A DNA stretch of 11,641 bases from an uncultured Oscillospiraceae bacterium. GTDB lineage: Bacteria > Bacillota > Clostridia > Oscillospirales > JAAYXM01. Under the pieces are notes generated by a model. The model worked only from the letters and a program-made list of their open reading frames with translations, did no database searches and was not told the DNA's origin. A program made the position numbers and the translations under genes. This document shows positions 1-5,150 of this stretch, piece by piece (the first letter of the stretch is position 1; every line of letters starts with the position of its first letter). The stretch covers positions 1 to 11,641 of the forward strand of contig CAKUEM010000049.1 in the NCBI GenBank assembly GCA_934646115.1, written 5' to 3'.

Positions 1-871
1 CGATCACCTTACCCCTGTTTTCCGGGCGCTTTGCCAGCACAGACGCGGCGAACACCGCGGCGCCGGAGGAGATGCCAACCAGCACGCCTTCCTTGCGCGC
101 CAGAGCCTTTCCGGTTGCAAACGCGTCCTCATTTTCTACGGCGATGATCTCGTCATAGATCGTGGTATCCAGCGTGTCAGGCACGAAGCCCGCGCCGATC
201 CCCTGAATTTTATGCGGTCCTGCGACGCCCTGCGACAGCACAGGCGAGGTGGCAGGCTCAACCGCAACGACCTGAATATTCGGGTTCTTCTCTTTTAAAT
301 ATTTGCCCACGCCGGAGAGCGTGCCGCCCGTGCCAACACCGGCGACGAAAATATCGACCTCGCCGTCGGTGTCCGCCCAGATCTCCGGACCGGTGGACGC
401 ATAGTGCGCCGCCGGGTTTGCCGGGTTGGTGAACTGGCTTGGGATCAGGCTGCCCGGCGTGGCGGCCGAAAGCTCCTGCGCCTTCTCGATCGCGCCTTTC
501 ATGCCCTTTGCACCGTCGGTCAGCACCAGCTCCGCGCCGTATGCCTTGAGCAGGTTGCGCCGCTCCACACTCATCGTTTCCGGCATGGTCAGAATGATCC
601 GATATCCGCGCGCGGCGGCAACGGCGGCCAGCCCGATCCCGGTATTACCGCTCGTCGGCTCGATGATCGTTGCGCCCGGCTTGAGAAGCCCTTTTGCCTC
701 TGCATCATCGACCATTGCGCGCGCAATGCGATCCTTTACGCTGCCCGCCGGATTGAAATATTCCAGCTTCGCAAGGATCGTTGCGGAAAGGTTTTCTGCA
801 TTTTTATAATTGTTCAGCGCGAGAAGTGGGGTTTTTCCGATTAAATCTGTTACTTTATTTGCAATTTTCAT
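1..871 (-). CDS. cysK: Cysteine synthase A (O-acetylserine sulfhydrylase), 3' end beyond window
   Basis: This PLP enzyme makes L-cysteine from O-acetylserine and sulfide in the cytosol, the last step of cysteine synthesis. About 290 residues are visible. Typical CysK proteins have about 305-310, so only the last 15-20 are lost at the window edge. The PLP lysine is K46 in NPAGSVKDR. The phosphate- and substrate-binding loops are EPTSGNTG (71-78), SQFTNPANP (about 145-153) and GVGTGGT (178-184). GISSGAA (267-273) is the conserved C-terminal loop. The ATG at 869-871 follows GGAGAG with about 7 nt spacing. An A-rich stretch precedes that site. The gene is divergent from the marR operon and is driven by the promoter at 1001-1029, with a possible operator at 977-998. 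Cystathionine beta-synthase and OAS sulfhydrylase B are close relatives, but the motifs and length fit CysK best. Confidence 0.96.
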   Translation of the reverse strand, partial: MKIANKVTDLIGKTPLLALNNYKNAENLSATILAKLEYFNPAGSVKDRIARAMVDDAEAKGLLKPGATIIEPTSGNTGIGLAAVAAARGYRIILTMPETMSVERRNLLKAYGAELVLTDGAKGMKGAIEKAQELSAATPGSLIPSQFTNPANPAAHYASTGPEIWADTDGEVDIFVAGVGTGGTLSGVGKYLKEKNPNIQVVAVEPATSPVLSQGVAGPHKIQGIGAGFVPDTLDTTIYDEIIAVENEDAFATGKALARKEGVLVGISSGAAVFAASVLAKRPENRGKVI

Positions 872-976
872 GATTATTCTCTCCTTTTTATTTTTTTGGT
901 TTTTTTTGCAAAGCGTCAACATCGCTCGCGCAGAGTTATGAAGTTCATATCAATCGCCTCGATTATAAAACTTAGG

Positions 977-998
977 AAACATACTTAATTGATAGGTT
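977..998. promoter_or_regulatory. Candidate operator on cysK promoter
   Basis: On the plus strand this is AAACATA, eight bases, then ATAGGTT. It contains an imperfect dyad, AACnTA-N9-TAnGTT, centred near the predicted transcription start and ending just downstream of the -10 box. The same AAACATA-N8-ATAGG element sits at the equivalent place in the metY promoter (2991-3010). The position suits a repressor. The TAGG/CCTA half-sites recall Rrf2-family (CymR/IscR-like) sites, but assigning the protein is inference. Confidence 0.5.
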
Positions 999-1000
999 AT

Positions 1001-1029
1001 ATTATAGCACCGCGCCAAATAGAAGTCAA
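1001..1029 (-). promoter_or_regulatory. cysK promoter
   Basis: Read on the minus strand, the -35 box is TTGACT (1029-1024) and the -10 box is a perfect TATAAT (1006-1001), separated by 17 bp. This is a near-consensus sigma-A promoter. Transcription should start near 994, leaving an untranslated leader of about 120 nt before the cysK ATG. I see no T-box or SAM-riboswitch core in that leader. Confidence 0.85.
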
Positions 1030-1135
1030 TACCTTTTTTGAGAAAAAAAGCCGAATGTTGCCTGCGCGCCGTGTGGAAAAGGCGGGAAAGCAGGCACTGC
1101 AATGGATTGCGGCGAATTTTATGTTTAAAAAATTT

Positions 1136-1153
1136 GTTTGCGCGGGCGCAAAC
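1136..1153. other. GC-rich hairpin, terminator-like on minus strand
   Basis: GTTTGCG and CGCAAAC pair perfectly around a four-base loop. Read on the minus strand the hairpin is followed by AAATTTTTT, which resembles an intrinsic terminator. No minus-strand gene is visible upstream of it, so it is either fortuitous, a relic, or the end of an unseen small RNA. Confidence 0.35.
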
Positions 1154-1217
1154 GGTGCGGCGGAGACGCAGCGTTTTTGCAGAAATCGGGAAAAGGGGCA
1201 TGCCTGGTGGGGACGAA

Positions 1218-1260
1218 GATAAAATGCGGATGCACTTGGCGAAATAGATAGGAAGCCCGA
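1218..1260 (+). repeat. Degenerate intergenic repeat, copy A
   Basis: This begins GATAAAATGCGGATG and ends AAATAGATAGGAAGCCCG. It matches copy B (1368-1403) over two blocks, with two mismatches in the first 15 bases and a few differences in the second. It has about 8 extra bases between the blocks. Confidence 0.4.
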
Positions 1261-1367
1261 TGGGGCTGCGTGTCCTTTTGGGAAGAGGAGGGCGGATAAC
1301 GATAAAAAAATTGCCGCAACATCAAAGGCGAGCCAATGCATTTTGCGCGCCGCGCGGGGCGGGCGGC

Positions 1368-1403
1368 GATAAAGTGTGGATGAAAATATATAGGAAAACC
1401 CGG
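1368..1403 (+). repeat. Degenerate intergenic repeat, copy B
   Basis: This begins GATAAAGTGTGGATG and continues AAATATATAGGAAAACCCG. It is the partner of copy A, about 150 bp away in the same orientation. The function is unknown. Two copies in one intergenic gap may reflect a short dispersed repeat family or a local duplication. Confidence 0.4.
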
Positions 1404-1621
1404 CAGATCGGCGCGCCCTGCATGTGATGTGCATCGGCTTCGCGCCGTTTATTTTAAGCAGTCTGCGCCGCGCGCATTGTTTTCGGCACAGCCGGAATGA
1501 CGCGGCAGTCGTGCGCGAAGGCATGTTTTAGCCTTTTTGCAAACTGCCCCGCTCACTCCACGTGACGGTAGGTTCTGGGCATTGCCGCTTGGCGGCCGCG
1601 ATGGGCGGCATTCGCGCGCAC

Positions 1622-1650
1622 TTGACGCGGGCGGGCGCTGCTGATATAAT
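1622..1650 (+). promoter_or_regulatory. marR operon promoter
   Basis: The -35 box is TTGACG (1622-1627) and the -10 box is TATAAT (1645-1650), 17 bp apart. The -10 box runs into the dyad at 1649-1671, so a bound repressor would cover the start site, expected near 1657. Confidence 0.85.
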
Positions 1651-1671
1651 TAGAATACTAATTATTAGAAT
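1649..1671. promoter_or_regulatory. Probable MarR operator (overlapping dyads)
   Basis: ATTAGAATACTAAT (1649-1662) is an inverted repeat with one mismatched pair. It overlaps a second dyad, CTAATTATTAG (1658-1668). TTAGAAT also recurs directly at 1650 and 1665. The overlap with the -10 box and predicted start is typical of autorepression by MarR proteins, which bind A/T-rich dyads of about this size. The protein-site pairing is inferred from adjacency to marR. Confidence 0.65.
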
Positions 1672-1691
1672 CCAAAGAATGGAGGAGCGGG

Positions 1692-2114
1692 ATGGATCAC
1701 ACGCTGCATTATTTATTGATGGCGGATCACATGATGCTGCAAAAGCGGCTGTTTGCAGCGCTGCGCGGGTCTGGGCTGACGCTTGGGCAGCCGAAGGTGC
1801 TCGATTATCTCAAGGAGCATGACGGGGCGATGCAGAAGCAGATCGCGCGCGGGTGTCACATCGAGCCGGCATCGCTTTCAACGATCCTTGCCGGGATGGA
1901 GAAGCGCGGGCTGATCGCGCGGCGCACGGTGGGCGCGAGCCGCCGAAACCTGCATGTGTTTTTGACCGAGCGCGGCCGCACGCAGCTGGCGGCGATATCG
2001 GCGCATTTTGAAGAGATCGAGCAGGCGGCGCTCGCCGGGTTTTCGGAGGAGGAGCGGCGCGTATTTTGGGCTTATTTAATGCGGGTGTATGAAAATTTCG
2101 GAGGCGAGCGATGA
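1692..2114 (+). CDS. MarR-family transcriptional regulator
   Basis: A 140-residue dimeric winged-helix regulator, the usual length for MarR proteins, which typically repress their own operon and release DNA on binding a small phenolic or other ligand. Residues ~28-95 form the winged helix: LGQPKVLDYL, then the recognition region IEPASLSTILAGMEKRGLIARR, then the wing with GASRRNLHVFLTERG. The flanking helices (~5-25 and ~97-138) would form the dimer interface. The ATG follows GGAGGAGCGGG, an excellent ribosome binding site. The stop overlaps the next gene's start in ATGA, so the two are translationally coupled. The operator-like dyad on the promoter suggests autoregulation, with the adjacent membrane protein as the main target. 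The ligand cannot be told from sequence. Confidence 0.92.
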   Translation: MDHTLHYLLMADHMMLQKRLFAALRGSGLTLGQPKVLDYLKEHDGAMQKQIARGCHIEPASLSTILAGMEKRGLIARRTVGASRRNLHVFLTERGRTQLAAISAHFEEIEQAALAGFSEEERRVFWAYLMRVYENFGGER

Positions 2115-2764
2115 GCAGAAGGGAGACCGCGCGGCGGTATTTATTATTTATTGTAGGTTTATTTTTCTCGGCGCTGGGCGTTGCGGTGACGAAGCATGGC
2201 GAGCTGGGCGTTTCGCCGATCTCATCGGTTGCAAACGTGCTGTTTTGCCGCTTTCCGGCGCTCTCTTTGGGGAGCTGGCTGGTTTTGTGGAACTGCGCGC
2301 TGATTTTAGGGCAGATCCTGATCTTGCGGCGGAAGTTTCGCCCGATACAGCTTCTGCAAATTCCGCTGTCCATTCTGTTTGGATATTTCACGGATTTCGG
2401 CATGTGGTGCGCTTCGTTTTTGCCCGCCACGCATTACGCTGCGCGGCTTGCGTGCGTGATATGCGGCGTGGTGATTTTGGGGTTTGGCATAGCGCTTGCG
2501 GTGATCGCGGATGTGATCTTAAACTCGGGCGAGGCGTTTGTTAAGGCGATCGCGGACGAGAGCGGCAGGAATTTCGGCAACATCAAAATTGCGTTTGACG
2601 TGGGCTGCGTGCTGCTTTCGCTTGCGCTTTCCCTGCTGCTGTTTGACGGCGCGATTGTGGGAACGCGCGAGGGCACGATCATCACAGCGCTGACCACCGG
2701 GCTGGTTGTGAAATGCTTTGTGCGGCTGCTTGCGCGCCCGCTTACGCTGCGCCTGATGCGATAA
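2111..2764 (+). CDS. YczE-like integral membrane protein (YczE/YyaS/YitT type)
   Basis: This 217-residue protein is highly hydrophobic, with about five or six membrane segments at roughly residues 9-27, 52-72, 82-103, 112-135, 162-180 and 187-207. No separate cleavable signal peptide stands out. Conserved-looking features are TKHGELGVSPISS (27-39) after the first helix and a C-terminal GTREGTIITALTTGLVVK (184-201). Both resemble the YczE family of Bacillota, whose biochemical role is poorly known; a B. subtilis relative has been linked to surfactin production. The gene begins inside the marR stop codon (ATGA overlap) and is followed at once by a palindromic terminator, so it is the only partner of marR. 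A transport or efflux role under MarR control is plausible but unproven. Confidence 0.8.
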   Translation: MSRRETARRYLLFIVGLFFSALGVAVTKHGELGVSPISSVANVLFCRFPALSLGSWLVLWNCALILGQILILRRKFRPIQLLQIPLSILFGYFTDFGMWCASFLPATHYAARLACVICGVVILGFGIALAVIADVILNSGEAFVKAIADESGRNFGNIKIAFDVGCVLLSLALSLLLFDGAIVGTREGTIITALTTGLVVKCFVRLLARPLTLRLMR

Positions 2765-2768
2765 GAGC

Positions 2769-2802
2769 AAAAAATCTCCGTATGATCATACGGAGATTTT
2801 TT
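2769..2802 (+). terminator. Palindromic intrinsic terminator after the marR operon
   Basis: This is a perfect 34-bp palindrome: six A, TCTCCGTATGA, its complement, then six T. It starts 4 bp after the stop codon of the membrane protein. It should end transcription from the left, and its symmetry lets it work in both directions. Confidence 0.9.
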
Positions 2803-2958
2803 ATAAACGGCGAACGCCGCGCGCTTTTTCTGCAATCGCTGCGTGCATTTCGCCGGGGAAGGATCGCGGGGATTCTAAGGGGCAGCTCTGAAAACCAAAG
2901 CGAAAATCCGCCGCTCCGGCGCGCGCAAAAAAATTAAAAAAATTTTTCCATTTTCCTC
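2803..2958. other. Spacer before metY promoter
   Basis: About 155 bp between the terminator and the metY promoter. I see no gene, convincing hairpin or repeat here. The end is A-rich (2929-2945). Confidence 0.5.
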
Positions 2959-2987
2959 TTGACAGATCAGAAAAACTCGTGTATCAT
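2959..2987 (+). promoter_or_regulatory. metY promoter
   Basis: A consensus -35 box TTGACA (2959-2964) and a -10 box TATCAT (2982-2987) are 17 bp apart. The start should fall near 2994, giving a leader of about 150 nt before the metY ATG. Confidence 0.85.
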
Positions 2988-2990
2988 ATA

Positions 2991-3012
2991 AAACATATTA
3001 AACACATAGGCA
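2991..3012. promoter_or_regulatory. Candidate operator on metY promoter
   Basis: AAACATA (2991-2997), eight bases, then ATAGG (3006-3010) lie directly downstream of the -10 box over the predicted start. Twelve positions and the spacing are identical to the element at 977-996 in the cysK promoter. There it also follows the -10 box but in opposite orientation relative to transcription, as a roughly palindromic site allows. Confidence 0.5.
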
Positions 3013-3014
3013 TT

Positions 3015-3116
3015 ATGGTAAAAGAAAGGGGCGCAGGAAATGCTTGCATATATGACGCGACTTTTGCGGCAGAACTTCAGAAATGGGCGAATGCGCCCGT
3101 GTCGGAGGATCCATGA
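3015..3116 (+). CDS. Possible 33-aa leader ORF upstream of metY
   Basis: ATG at 3015 to TGA at 3114-3116 inside the metY leader, starting MVKERGAGNACIYDATF. Only a weak AGG lies 4 nt upstream. The composition looks protein-like (balanced charge, one Cys, one Trp), but such a short frame can arise by chance. It overlaps the 26-aa frame at 3040-3120 in another register. Confidence 0.25.
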   Translation: MVKERGAGNACIYDATFAAELQKWANAPVSEDP

Positions 3117-3120
3117 TTAA
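3040..3120 (+). CDS. Possible 26-aa leader peptide upstream of metY
   Basis: ATG at 3040 to TAA at 3118-3120, reading MLAYMTRLLRQNFRNGRM and then PCRRIHD. Upstream lie AAAGGGGCGCAGG and a short AGGA-like site directly before the ATG. It is basic and has three Met and one Cys. It spans the hairpin at 3085-3098 and ends 25 nt before the metY ATG. A role as an attenuating leader peptide is conceivable, but there is no run of one amino acid that would clearly sense Met or Cys. Confidence 0.25.
   Translation: MLAYMTRLLRQNFRNGRMRPCRRIHD
3085..3098 (+). other. Hairpin in the metY leader with a competing pairing
   Basis: GGGCG (3085-3089) and CGCCC (3094-3098) form a 5-bp stem around AATG. The 3' arm can instead pair as GCGCCC (3093-3098) with GGGCGC at 3029-3034, about 60 nt upstream. 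The two pairings exclude each other. No U-run follows, so this is not a simple terminator. The SAM-I riboswitch core is not recognisable. Confidence 0.4.
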
Positions 3121-3145
3121 AAAATAAATGAAATGAGGGTTTACC

Positions 3146-4435
3146 ATGAGCTATAATTATAAAAATTACCATTTTGAAACCATTCAGCTGCACGCGGGGC
3201 AGGAGAGTCCGGATCCGGTGACGGATGCGCGCGCTGTGCCGATTTATCAGACCACTTCGTATGTTTTTAAAAATTCCGCGCATGCGGCGGCGCGCTTCGG
3301 GCTGACCGATGCGGGCAATATTTATGGGCGACTGACGAATTCCACCGTGGATGTATTTGAGCAGCGCGTGGCGGCGCTGGAAGGCGGCGTAGCGGCGCTG
3401 GGCGTTGCGTCCGGCGCGGCGGCGATCACCTACACGTTTTTGAATCTGGCGCAGGCGGGACAGAATATTGTTTCTGCGAAAACGATTTACGGCGGAACCT
3501 ATAATCTTTTGGAGCACACGCTTCCGCAGTATGGCATTACAACTACGTTTGTTGACCCGGACGAGCCGGGCGCATTTGAGCGCGCGATCGATGAAAACAC
3601 GCGCGCGGTCTTTATTGAATCGATCGGCAACCCGAACGCAACGCTGATCGATATCGAGGCGGTCGCCGCGGTTGCGCACAAGCATAAGATCCCGCTGGTT
3701 GTGGATTCTACGTTTGCCACGCCGTATCTGCTGCGTCCGATCGAGCATGGCGCAGACATCGTGGTCCATTCCGCCACGAAGTTTATCGGCGGACACGGCA
3801 CGGCGATCGGCGGCGTGATCGTGGATAGCGGAAAGTTTGACTGGGAGGCGAGCGGCAAGTTCCAATCGATCACAGACCCGAACCCGAGCTATCACGGCAT
3901 CAGCTTTACCAAGGCGGTCGGCGCGGCGGCGTTTGTTACGAAGATCCGCGCGATCCTCCTGCGCGATACGGGCGCAACGCTTGCGCCGCTGCATGCGTTC
4001 CTGTTCCTGCAGGGGCTTGAAACGCTGTCGCTGCGCGTGGAGCGGCATGTGGAGAACGCGCTGCGCGTGGTGGAATTCCTTGCCAAGCACCCGAAGGTGG
4101 AGCGCGTGAATCACCCGTCGCTTCCGGATCATCCGCATCATGCGCTGTATCAAAAATATTTCCCGCAGGGCGGCGCATCGATCTTCACGTTCGACATCAA
4201 GGGCGGCGCGGCGGAGGCGCAGGCGTTTATCGACCGGCTCAAGATCTTCTCGCTGCTTGCCAATGTGGCGGATGTGAAATCGCTGGTGATCCACCCCGCG
4301 TCTACCACGCATTCACAGCTTAGCGACGCGGAGCTCGCGGAGCAGGGCATCGGGCAGAACACGATCCGTCTGTCGATCGGCACAGAGCATATCGACGATA
4401 TCCTGCGCGATTTAAGCCAGGCGTTTGGCGATTAA
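3146..4435 (+). CDS. metY: O-acetylhomoserine sulfhydrylase (aminocarboxypropyltransferase)
   Basis: This cytosolic PLP enzyme makes L-homocysteine from O-acetyl-L-homoserine and sulfide, the direct sulfhydrylation route to methionine. The 429 residues match the usual MetY length (about 425-430). The N-terminus (FETIQLHAGQ, then PIYQTTSYVF at 32-41) is typical of the Cys/Met metabolism PLP family. YGRLTNST (60-67) carries the phosphate-binding Tyr/Arg. IESIGNPN (158-165) and VVDSTFATPYLLRP (185-198) surround the cofactor. The Schiff-base lysine is K212 in VHSATKFIGGHGT. RLSIGTEHIDDI lies near the C-terminus. The long insert relative to cystathionine gamma-synthase favours MetY over MetB. The ATG follows GAGGG with 6 nt spacing. 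The gene stands alone behind its own promoter and leader, with no clear intrinsic terminator directly after it. Confidence 0.95.
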   Translation: MSYNYKNYHFETIQLHAGQESPDPVTDARAVPIYQTTSYVFKNSAHAAARFGLTDAGNIYGRLTNSTVDVFEQRVAALEGGVAALGVASGAAAITYTFLNLAQAGQNIVSAKTIYGGTYNLLEHTLPQYGITTTFVDPDEPGAFERAIDENTRAVFIESIGNPNATLIDIEAVAAVAHKHKIPLVVDSTFATPYLLRPIEHGADIVVHSATKFIGGHGTAIGGVIVDSGKFDWEASGKFQSITDPNPSYHGISFTKAVGAAAFVTKIRAILLRDTGATLAPLHAFLFLQGLETLSLRVERHVENALRVVEFLAKHPKVERVNHPSLPDHPHHALYQKYFPQGGASIFTFDIKGGAAEAQAFIDRLKIFSLLANVADVKSLVIHPASTTHSQLSDAELAEQGIGQNTIRLSIGTEHIDDILRDLSQAFGD

Positions 4436-4485
4436 CAGCAAAAAACATCGGGCATATTGCGGTCTCTGCACCGCATCAATAAAGC
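4436..4485. other. metY 3' flank
   Basis: A modest 6-bp hairpin, TGCGGT (4458-4463) with ACCGCA (4470-4475), follows the metY stop but has no U-run, so termination here is doubtful. The large hairpin at 4504-4535 may act instead. Confidence 0.3.
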
Positions 4486-4503
4486 AGGACGACAGACAAA
4501 CAG

Positions 4504-4535
4504 CCCCCTATGTAGGATAATAACTACATAGGGGG
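4504..4535. repeat. Perfect 12-bp hairpin at left end of IS remnant
   Basis: CCCCCTATGTAG (4504-4515) pairs exactly with CTACATAGGGGG (4524-4535) across an 8-base loop. The right arm's GGGGG lies 7 nt before the ATG at 4543, where the element's first reading frame would begin. The stem would hide that ribosome binding site in read-through RNA, as known for some IS elements such as IS10. Confidence 0.7.
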
Positions 4536-4542
4536 TATTGTT

Positions 4543-4659
4543 ATGGGCAAAAATGCACGGGAGGAGCACCATGCGCCGGGAAGGCTGAGCAGCCGTCGCA
4601 GGGGCGAGCGGAGACAGGATGGAAGCGACTGCGTGTGGGCACGATCCGACTGGTAATAA
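4543..4659 (+). pseudogene. Short frame at the IS left end, perhaps an orfA remnant
   Basis: ATG at 4543, seven bases after GGGGG, opens a 38-codon frame (MGKNAREEHHAPGRLS...) that stops at TAA 4657-4659. The position suggests the start of the first IS3 reading frame. The residues after the first few do not look like an IS3 orfA helix-turn-helix, so the frame is probably broken or joined to unrelated sequence by the internal deletion. Confidence 0.3.
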
Positions 4660-4676
4660 AAAAGGAGTTGCCGCTC

Positions 4677-4959
4677 CGCAGCGACAAGGCTTTCCATACA
4701 CGTTTCAGGCATATTTCAAGCCAACACAATCTTACGGCATAACGCCGTCTATGTTAAGGCGCGGGAATCCATATAACAATGCACTGGCAGAAAACTTTTC
4801 TCTATCCTTAAAACAGAATGCATCTGCCGACCGAAGATCGCTTCTTTTGAGGAGACCGGACGGCTCATTGACGATTATATTTATTTCTACAACCGTGAGC
4901 GCATCCAGCGAAAAACAAAACTGACGCCGCTGGAGAAGCGACGTCAGTCTGTTGCTTGA
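4677..4959 (+). pseudogene. C-terminal remnant of IS3-family transposase (orfB), two frameshifts
   Basis: Across three frames the IS3 integrase core reads RSD (4677-4685), then QGFPYTFQAYFKPTQSYGIT and RRGNPYNNALAENF (~4686-4798), then SILKTECICRPKIASFEETG and RLIDDYIYFYNRERIQ...LTPLEKRRQSVA to a TGA at 4957-4959. One base appears lost near 4685 (GACCAA became GACAA) and one near 4799 (a T-run shortened). With the first base restored, the Asp codon at 4683 and the Glu codon at 4790 are separated by exactly 35 residues, the DD(35)E spacing of IS3 transposases. The usual HSDQGF has become RSDQGF. The upstream portion, with the first catalytic Asp and all of OrfA, is missing. This is a dead fragment. 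Confidence 0.88.
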
Positions 4960-5004
4960 AATTCAATACTCACACCATAGGGGCTTTTTTGTGCTGTCCG
5001 CACA

Positions 5005-5087
5005 TTCTGAGCCGGTCAGCGGTTTTTATGGGGATACGACCGCTGTATAGGGGGCTGGATGGCAATAAAGCTGCGGGGCGACTGGAA
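5005..5087. other. Spacer between IS remnant and operon terminator
   Basis: No gene. It holds an inverted repeat, CAGCGGT (5017-5023) with ACCGCTG (5039-5045). It also holds CTGTATAGGGGGCT (5043-5056), which resembles the IS end motif (12 of 14 positions match the complement of 4502-4515). Confidence 0.4.
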
Positions 5088-5125
5088 TTAAAAAAGCGCG
5101 GCAGGGCAATTCGCTCTGCTGCGCT
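5088..5125 (-). terminator. Intrinsic terminator of the trxA-divIVA-fumarase operon
   Basis: Read on the minus strand, a 13-bp stem (two G-U pairs) with a 5-base loop spans 5125-5095 and is followed by six T. This is a textbook intrinsic terminator about 26 nt past the fumarase stop. A smaller hairpin, CCGCAG/CTGCGG at 5143-5161, overlaps the stop codon. Confidence 0.9.
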
Positions 5126-5150
5126 GATAAAATTGAAGGAAACCGCAGGG

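Larger units (their letters stand above)
1030..1621. other. Non-coding intergenic stretch between cysK and marR promoters
   Basis: About 590 bp with no convincing gene. Open frames run through it on both strands, the longest on the minus strand from 1524 to 997, but their products are Arg/Ser/Ala/Phe-rich without domain motifs, lack ribosome binding sites, and one crosses the cysK promoter. The stretch holds a GC-rich hairpin (1136-1153) and two related copies of a degenerate repeat (1218-1260 and 1368-1403). Local composition swings between GC-rich blocks and short A/T runs. Confidence 0.6.
4486..5004 (+). mobile_element. Decayed, internally deleted IS3-family (IS150-like) element
   Basis: Only the last third of an IS3 transposase is present (about 4677-4959), while the element's ends are still recognisable. 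The left end near 4488 reads GACAG-ACAAACAGCCCCC and then TATG. The complement of the right end (4976-4998) reads GACAGCACAAAAAAGCCCC and then TATG. About 20 of 23 positions match after small gaps. The outer limits are approximate and no clear target duplication is visible. Intact IS150-group elements are about 1.2-1.5 kb, so most of orfA and the start of orfB are missing. It sits between metY and the terminator of the minus-strand operon. Confidence 0.75.

Noticed and set aside
997..1524. Minus-strand frame of 175 codons in the cysK-marR gap
   Set aside because: No ribosome binding site, runs through the cysK promoter, low-complexity Arg/Ser/Ala/Phe content, no recognisable domain.
2988..3145. 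SAM or T-box riboswitch in the metY leader
   Set aside because: Neither the SAM-I core nor the T-box sequence is present, and no terminator/antiterminator with a U-run is seen.
3077..4312. Long minus-strand open frame (411 codons) opposite metY
   Set aside because: It is the antisense shadow of a clear metY gene. The product is Arg/His-rich with no domain motif.
4488..4998. Reading the IS remnant as a MITE
   Set aside because: It has good terminal repeats and a size near 0.5 kb, but it still holds recognisable transposase code, so an internally deleted IS is the better description.
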